A DNA stretch of 10,999 bases from Phycisphaerales bacterium UBA2402 (GTDB lineage Bacteria > Planctomycetota > Phycisphaerae > Phycisphaerales > UBA1924): NCBI GenBank assembly GCA_002343715.1, contig DDSA01000270.1, forward strand, positions 1-10,999. Reading direction: 5' to 3'. Both the position numbers and the translations under genes were made by a program. The notes beneath the pieces were generated by a model, which saw only the letters and a list, made by a program, of their open reading frames with translations, ran no database searches and was not told the DNA's origin. Below are positions 7,169-10,999 of the stretch, piece by piece; the stretch's first letter is position 1; each line of letters begins with the position of its first letter.

Positions 7169-8728
7169 ATGAAAGGACCACAACGGAGCCGCCCCATGCT
7201 TCTATTCCTCCGCATCGTTACGGCAGTTCTTCTCACACTCACGGCGAGCGCCGGCGACATCGTCGAGGGTGAGACCGGCCGGGCCATTGATGAGGCCATC
7301 CTCCGTCAGCAGTTGGGCCAGTTCTGGGGTGCGGTGGGGGTCGTGAAGGACGGCAAGGTCGTGCTTGCCAAGGGGTATGGCCTGGCGAATCAAGGGCTGA
7401 CAGCCAACTCGGCCAAGACCCTCTTCGACATCGGGAGTGTCACCAAGCAGTTCACCGCCGCCGCGATCCTCCGCCTCGAAATGGACGGTAAACTGAGTAT
7501 CGACGACCGTGCCGCGATGTGGATCGATGATGTCCCGCGAGAGAACCACGGTATCACGATCCTTCACCTTCTGACACATACCAGCGGCATCAGTCAGCGT
7601 GACGTCAAGCCCGCTCTGAAGGATGACGGGAATCTGGTCGCCACCGCCGCGCTCACGCTCAGAGCCGGGCACAAGCCCGGCGAGATGTGGGAGTACAGCA
7701 ATGCCGGGTACGTTGCGCTCGCGGCGATCATCGAGCGCGCCGCGGGCCGTTCCTACGAGGAGTATCTGCGGGAGGCGATCTTCATCCCCTCGGGGATGAC
7801 GACCACACGGGTCATGGGAGACGGGATGCCCCATGCGGCGATGGTGGCCGATCGGGTCAGTGACATGGGCCGCAAGGCGGGCACCGCGGCGGAGTGGCCG
7901 TACGCGTTCACCTGGGGGTATCGTGGAGCGGGCGGCGTGGTGAGCAACGTCGAAGACTTGCTCGCCTGGCACGCGACGCTCCGGACGGACAAGGTGCTCA
8001 ACGCCGGAGCACGCGAGAAGTTCTTTCGCGTGGTCAACAACGGGTACGCGCTGGGCTGGTTCCGCGTCACGTCCCCGCGGGGAGGAGTCGTTTCACACAG
8101 CGGCGGTGTGCTGGGGTTTGTGACGTTCTTCACCAGGTGGCTCGAAGAAGATGCGGCGGTGGTTGTGCTGACCAACAGCCGTGGTGCGCCTCAGGAGATG
8201 GACCGATTGATCCGGAGGACGCTCTTTCCGCCTGAATACCCCGATTTCACCGCTGAGTTGCACACCGGCGGTTTGACGCTCGGGGAGTTCGGCCAGGCAG
8301 TGCTGCAGGAGCAGTTCGCGATTACGGGGGAGCCGGTTGGCGGATTGGTGGTAGTGCGGATTGCACGAACGGGCGATGGCGTTCCGCTCGCCACGCTTCG
8401 GTTCAGCAGGTCCGAGGCGGCGCGTGCGCTGGCGATGCTCGAGCGAGCGATGGCCGCGAACAGAAACAGGGCCGATGCGTCCGAATCGGAGTGCGGTGTG
8501 TACACCAGGCCCTACGCCATACCCGCGGACGGCGTCATCCGGCTCGGCGGAGACGGCGTGACCTGCGGCATCACCGGCTCCATGAGGCAAACCGGTCCTG
8601 GTGGCAGATCCGTGGATGAACGCATCACTCTGTCGGTTCAGGATGAGCAGCACTCGTTCATGCCGCTGTTGGTGCGTCTGACGAACCTGAAGGCGGACGA
8701 GTTGAGGAGGGCACTGAAGGTGGAGTGA
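7169..8728 (+). CDS. Secreted serine hydrolase of the beta-lactamase/penicillin-binding family (class C-like)
   Basis: A 519-residue member of the serine beta-lactamase-like family, which covers class C beta-lactamases, D-Ala-D-Ala peptidases and esterases. Numbered from ATG 7169, the motifs are S90-V-T-K93 (nucleophile and base), Y176-S-N178 and H310-S-G312, the last replacing the KTG box as is common in esterase/peptidase-type members. A signal peptide is visible (hydrophobic core LLFLRIVTAVLLTLTA, likely cleavage after A-S-A), so the protein should act outside the cytoplasm. Residues from about 355 to 519 lie beyond the hydrolase domain and contain two cysteines (in SECGVY and VTCGIT); I do not recognise this part. 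ATG 7196 is an equally plausible start with GGAG 7 bases upstream and gives a 510-residue protein. The 223 bp before the gene hold no gene or clear promoter that I can see. Its 3' end overlaps the convergent gene. Confidence 0.92.
   Translation: MKGPQRSRPMLLFLRIVTAVLLTLTASAGDIVEGETGRAIDEAILRQQLGQFWGAVGVVKDGKVVLAKGYGLANQGLTANSAKTLFDIGSVTKQFTAAAILRLEMDGKLSIDDRAAMWIDDVPRENHGITILHLLTHTSGISQRDVKPALKDDGNLVATAALTLRAGHKPGEMWEYSNAGYVALAAIIERAAGRSYEEYLREAIFIPSGMTTTRVMGDGMPHAAMVADRVSDMGRKAGTAAEWPYAFTWGYRGAGGVVSNVEDLLAWHATLRTDKVLNAGAREKFFRVVNNGYALGWFRVTSPRGGVVSHSGGVLGFVTFFTRWLEEDAAVVVLTNSRGAPQEMDRLIRRTLFPPEYPDFTAELHTGGLTLGEFGQAVLQEQFAITGEPVGGLVVVRIARTGDGVPLATLRFSRSEAARALAMLERAMAANRNRADASESECGVYTRPYAIPADGVIRLGGDGVTCGITGSMRQTGPGGRSVDERITLSVQDEQHSFMPLLVRLTNLKADELRRALKVE
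7185..7188 (+). promoter_or_regulatory. Candidate ribosome binding site for an internal start of the serine hydrolase gene
   Basis: GGAG lies 7 bases before the ATG at 7196. The upstream ATG at 7169 has only GGA, 8 bases away. Start choice changes only the N-terminal region of the signal peptide: the longer form has more positive charge (Lys2, Arg6, Arg8), the shorter has the better ribosome binding site. Confidence 0.4.
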
Positions 8729-9551
8729 CATCATGCGTGTCGATGCGTCCGACCGCCCGACGAACCCGCCACACGAGCACGAGGTACAACGCGTAGATCA
8801 CGCAGACGAGCGCTCCGGCTCCGATTCTAAACAAGTACTCCGCCTCGGTCTCGCCCTCCGGCCACAAGATCAAAACCGTCGCGAACAGCGCTGCCCCGAA
8901 GCTGATGAACAGCACCGGGAACAACCAGGCCGCCCGGCCGCACCAGCGGGAAAGGCGGAGCGCCGGCACCCGCCCCGCCAGCCAGGCGAGGTACAGACAC
9001 GAGACGATGTACACCGAAGCGCCCACAAGTGCCAGTGGTATCTCGATCCACAGCGGCAGTGGCATCATCCACGACAGAACCATGTCGTAGAACTCGATCG
9101 GCACAACGACCGTGAGCAGGCAACGGAGCACCAGCCGCGTGCGGTCGGCGCGGTGAAGGCCCAGGTGAGACGGGTCCGGGCGGCTGGCGATCCACCAGCC
9201 CGCGAACCCAACCAACGAAAAGAACGTGCCCAACGCGTCTAACATGCCCACCACCGCCCATTGCTGTGCGTCTGCCAGCTCAGAGAACTGCATGTTCAGT
9301 ATTTGCACGCCGTCGCTGACGAGCACGAGCAGCAGCCCGAGCCGGACCGCCCGCCGATACTCCGCAGGGCTGAAGCGCAGCAGGTCGCCGCTCAACGTCT
9401 GCTCGACCGATGTACCGCACTCTGGGCATGCACCCTCTCGCTGAATACCCACGAGCGAATAGCCGCACCGCACGCAAATGATCTTTGACGGCAAGCCCGG
9501 TGAGATCGGTGGGTGAATCGGTGCGGGTGATTGAGGCAGCGTCTCGCTCAA
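8658..9551 (-). CDS. Zinc-ribbon polytopic membrane protein, unknown function
   Basis: A 297-residue protein. A Pro-rich N-terminus is followed by a zinc ribbon, C26-x2-C29-G-Y-S-L-x-G...C42-P-E-C45-G. After a short linker come about six hydrophobic segments, roughly VRLGLLLVLV (from 69), WAVVGMLDALGTFF (from 97), LVLRCLLTVVV, IEIPLALVGASVYIV, WLFPVLFISFGAALFA and GALVCVIYALYLVLVW. The protein ends in a Ser/Pro/Thr-rich tail. The ribbon-plus-membrane layout is common among uncharacterised planctomycete proteins. The only start ahead of the ribbon with a sensible position is TTG 9551; a TTG a few codons before the first Cys is an alternative, and there is no ATG before the ribbon. The gene starts 10 bases after the stop of the SPOR-like lipoprotein gene, so the two are probably one operon. 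The last 71 bases overlap the serine hydrolase gene on the other strand. Confidence 0.82.
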   Translation of the reverse strand: MSETLPQSPAPIHPPISPGLPSKIICVRCGYSLVGIQREGACPECGTSVEQTLSGDLLRFSPAEYRRAVRLGLLLVLVSDGVQILNMQFSELADAQQWAVVGMLDALGTFFSLVGFAGWWIASRPDPSHLGLHRADRTRLVLRCLLTVVVPIEFYDMVLSWMMPLPLWIEIPLALVGASVYIVSCLYLAWLAGRVPALRLSRWCGRAAWLFPVLFISFGAALFATVLILWPEGETEAEYLFRIGAGALVCVIYALYLVLVWRVRRAVGRIDTHDVTPPSVPSSTRPPSGSSDAPTAA

Positions 9552-9561
9552 CGACCGGATG

Positions 9562-10698
9562 CTATGGCGGGATCACCACCACAAAACTCGGATCGATCCG
9601 CCCCTCCGTAGCCCCGGCCAATGTTCGCTTGATCGCCCGGCCGTTTTCGAGGTTGTATGGGAACTTTTCGCGCAGTTGCAGTAACTCCGACGATTGCTTT
9701 GGCGGCGCCATCGGATTGATCTGCTGCGGGCTGGGGTCGTACTCCTTCGCCGCGAACGATCCCACCGTCACCATGCTTTTACGCGGCCCGTGGTAGTAGT
9801 ACGCCTCGATCCCCTCGCGGCGCAGGTCCGCCGCGGCCTTTTCCGCCGCGGCGCGGAACTCGGCCTGCTCCGCGGCGGTCGGTTCCTGGCCGTCGGGCCG
9901 CCAATAGACGCCGATCTGGAGCGTGTAGAGCACCTCACCATCACCGCCGCTTCGGCGCGCATTCCTCAGTTCAAGCCCGGCGGCGTCCCCCACCCGCGAT
10001 CCCGACGACGGGGGCGAAAGCACCGCGCGTGAGAAGGGGCGTTCACCACCGACCTTGAGTTGCTGGATCCGGGCGAGGTCGCGTTTCGCGGCCGTTGAGC
10101 CGGGTGCTTCGTACCGTCCATAGGCTACAACAAGCGTGCGGCCCCGGTCATCGAGATACGCCTCGCTCATCCCCGGCATCATCCTGACTCTCGCCAGCGC
10201 GGAGTTCGCGGCCCCCGCCTCGGTATCGGCTCGAAAAGTGGCGAGGGCGATGGACCAACTCGTGGATCCGGACGTGTCCGCGAGGCCCATCTGCTTGATG
10301 GTGCGCGATGTGCCTTCACCCGCTCCGACCCGTGCCGATCCTTGAAGCATCGGTGTTGCAATGCCCGCCCGAGTCAATGTCTCCGCGAGGGCTGCCCCGG
10401 GCACGGGTGAGTTTGGATCAGTGCGCGGTCCCTGGAATCTCTCGATCGGTTTATCCCAGGGCGATGCGAACTGTGGACGATCGGGGTGCTCAACCACTTG
10501 TTCTGCATCAGGCTGAGTACATCCCGCGGAAGAATACAGTCCCAGCACCACCAATCCTGCCGTAACCACCCATGCGGGGGAAGCACGGCGTATCGGTGCG
10601 GGAATCGCGCGGCTTGATTGAAGAACCGAAGAAATCTGGAAAAATACTTTCGGGTCCGCACCCCGGTTATTGTACATAAATCTATGTGGGACAGGCAT
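9562..10698 (-). CDS. Predicted lipoprotein with two SPOR-like repeats
   Basis: A 378-residue protein, probably a lipoprotein: a hydrophobic stretch (WVVTAGLVVLGLY, about 43-55) ends in S-A-G-C with Cys60. The mature part has two regions with a SPOR-like beta-alpha-beta layout: SWSIALATF...LVVAYGRYEAP (about 145-210), and YTLQIGVYW...MVTVGSFAAKEYD (about 258-325), the second closer to the family pattern with a long Ala/Glu-rich helix between strands. SPOR domains bind denuded peptidoglycan glycans, often at division sites; the assignment here rests on pattern only. Between and after the repeats are Pro/Ser-rich linkers and a C-terminal ...RIDPSFVVVIPP. The start is unsettled: ATG 10698 or ATG 10677, neither with a ribosome binding site, and both give an unusually long n-region before the signal core. 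It is first of a probable two-gene operon with the zinc-ribbon protein. Confidence 0.78.
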   Translation of the reverse strand: MPVPHRFMYNNRGADPKVFFQISSVLQSSRAIPAPIRRASPAWVVTAGLVVLGLYSSAGCTQPDAEQVVEHPDRPQFASPWDKPIERFQGPRTDPNSPVPGAALAETLTRAGIATPMLQGSARVGAGEGTSRTIKQMGLADTSGSTSWSIALATFRADTEAGAANSALARVRMMPGMSEAYLDDRGRTLVVAYGRYEAPGSTAAKRDLARIQQLKVGGERPFSRAVLSPPSSGSRVGDAAGLELRNARRSGGDGEVLYTLQIGVYWRPDGQEPTAAEQAEFRAAAEKAAADLRREGIEAYYYHGPRKSMVTVGSFAAKEYDPSPQQINPMAPPKQSSELLQLREKFPYNLENGRAIKRTLAGATEGRIDPSFVVVIPP

Positions 10699-10999
10699 TT
10701 ATGATCAAACAGGGGATTCCGTGGTAATTTGTAGGTTCAATGCCGCCTCCGTCGATACTGGCACTGTCGCGGAGGGAACCAGCGACGAGTCAGCGGACGG
10801 GAAAAGTCGGGTTTGGCAGCGTGTACGCTCCGCCGAATCATTGGCACTCCGGCAGTCGCACGACTCTCGTAAGCGCGGAGCGCGTCACAATCTATTTCAC
10901 CCGTCTATCGGCACGACCCTTTGCGGCTCGTGCCGCGGGACATCGCACGGAACCCTTCTGCCATGACGCCGTCAATCCAGTCAGCATTCGCCACAACGC
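10699..10999. other. Intergenic region at the right edge, no supported gene
   Basis: I see no convincing coding sequence. The first 60 bases are more AT-rich than the rest of the window and probably hold the promoter of the lipoprotein gene. A weak - strand candidate is TTGATC (plus-strand 10701-10706) and, 18 bases on, TAGATT, four of six matches in each box. If real, it would favour the internal ATG at 10677. The + strand frame 10670-10966 overlaps the lipoprotein start and has an unlike-protein composition. An ATG at 10963 opens a + strand frame that runs off the end after 12 codons; too short to judge. Confidence 0.4.
10909..10935. repeat. Inverted repeat upstream of the right edge
   Basis: CGGCACGA at 10909-10916 pairs perfectly with TCGTGCCG at 10928-10935 around an 11-base loop. 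No T tract follows on either strand, so it is not an intrinsic terminator. It could be an operator for a gene beginning near 10963 or a chance hairpin in GC-rich DNA. Confidence 0.35.

Noticed and set aside
8733..9242. A 169-codon + strand frame opposite the zinc-ribbon protein
   Set aside because: Arg/Gln/Pro-rich shadow; the - strand frame has a zinc ribbon and membrane helices.
10670..10966. A 98-codon + strand frame at the right edge
   Set aside because: It overlaps the start of the better-supported - strand lipoprotein, has no ribosome binding site, and its composition does not look like a protein.
10963..10999. Start of a + strand gene running off the window
   Set aside because: Only 12 codons are visible, with a weak GGA upstream; not enough to support a call.

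Overview
The window is GC-rich bacterial DNA carrying eight genes, none of them obviously mobile. A membrane protein led by a C-x2-C...C-P-E-C zinc ribbon, a lipoprotein with SPOR-like repeats and a six-domain ribosomal protein S1 together suggest a planctomycete, perhaps of the Phycisphaerae. That placement is inference from gene style, not from a marker comparison.

The left end is not genomic. Bases 1-69 are a T run followed by a 58-base ungapped near-copy (49/58) of the Illumina P5/TruSeq universal adapter, so the contig begins at about base 70, inside a gene. That gene (70-1131, +) is the C-terminal catalytic half of a prolyl oligopeptidase (family S9A). It converges on rpsA (1274-3064, -), and each of the two genes has its own intrinsic terminator in the gap between them.

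Divergently from rpsA lies a tight + strand cluster: an EamA/DMT transporter (3301-4278), an atypical SDR lacking the usual YxxxK (4313-5101), a small lipoprotein (5102-5464) and an aldehyde dehydrogenase resembling the 2-aminomuconate/2-hydroxymuconate semialdehyde dehydrogenases (5461-6945). Spacings are 34 bp, 0 bp and a 4-bp ATGA overlap, so at least the last three are probably co-transcribed. The ALDH suggests oxidation of a muconate-type semialdehyde, as in tryptophan/kynurenine or catechol meta-cleavage breakdown. The other pathway enzymes are not in the window, so this is a hypothesis.

Next comes a secreted serine hydrolase of the beta-lactamase/penicillin-binding type (7169-8728, +) with an unassigned C-terminal region. 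Its 3' end overlaps by 71 bp the convergent zinc-ribbon membrane protein (8658-9551, -). That gene sits 10 bp downstream of the SPOR-like lipoprotein (9562-10698, -), so the two are likely an operon. The last 300 bases hold no gene I can support.

I found no RNA genes, CRISPR arrays, insertion sequences or defence systems. The most consequential observation is the adapter artefact. The most biologically interesting parts are the SDR-lipoprotein-ALDH cluster and the two-gene envelope locus at the right end.
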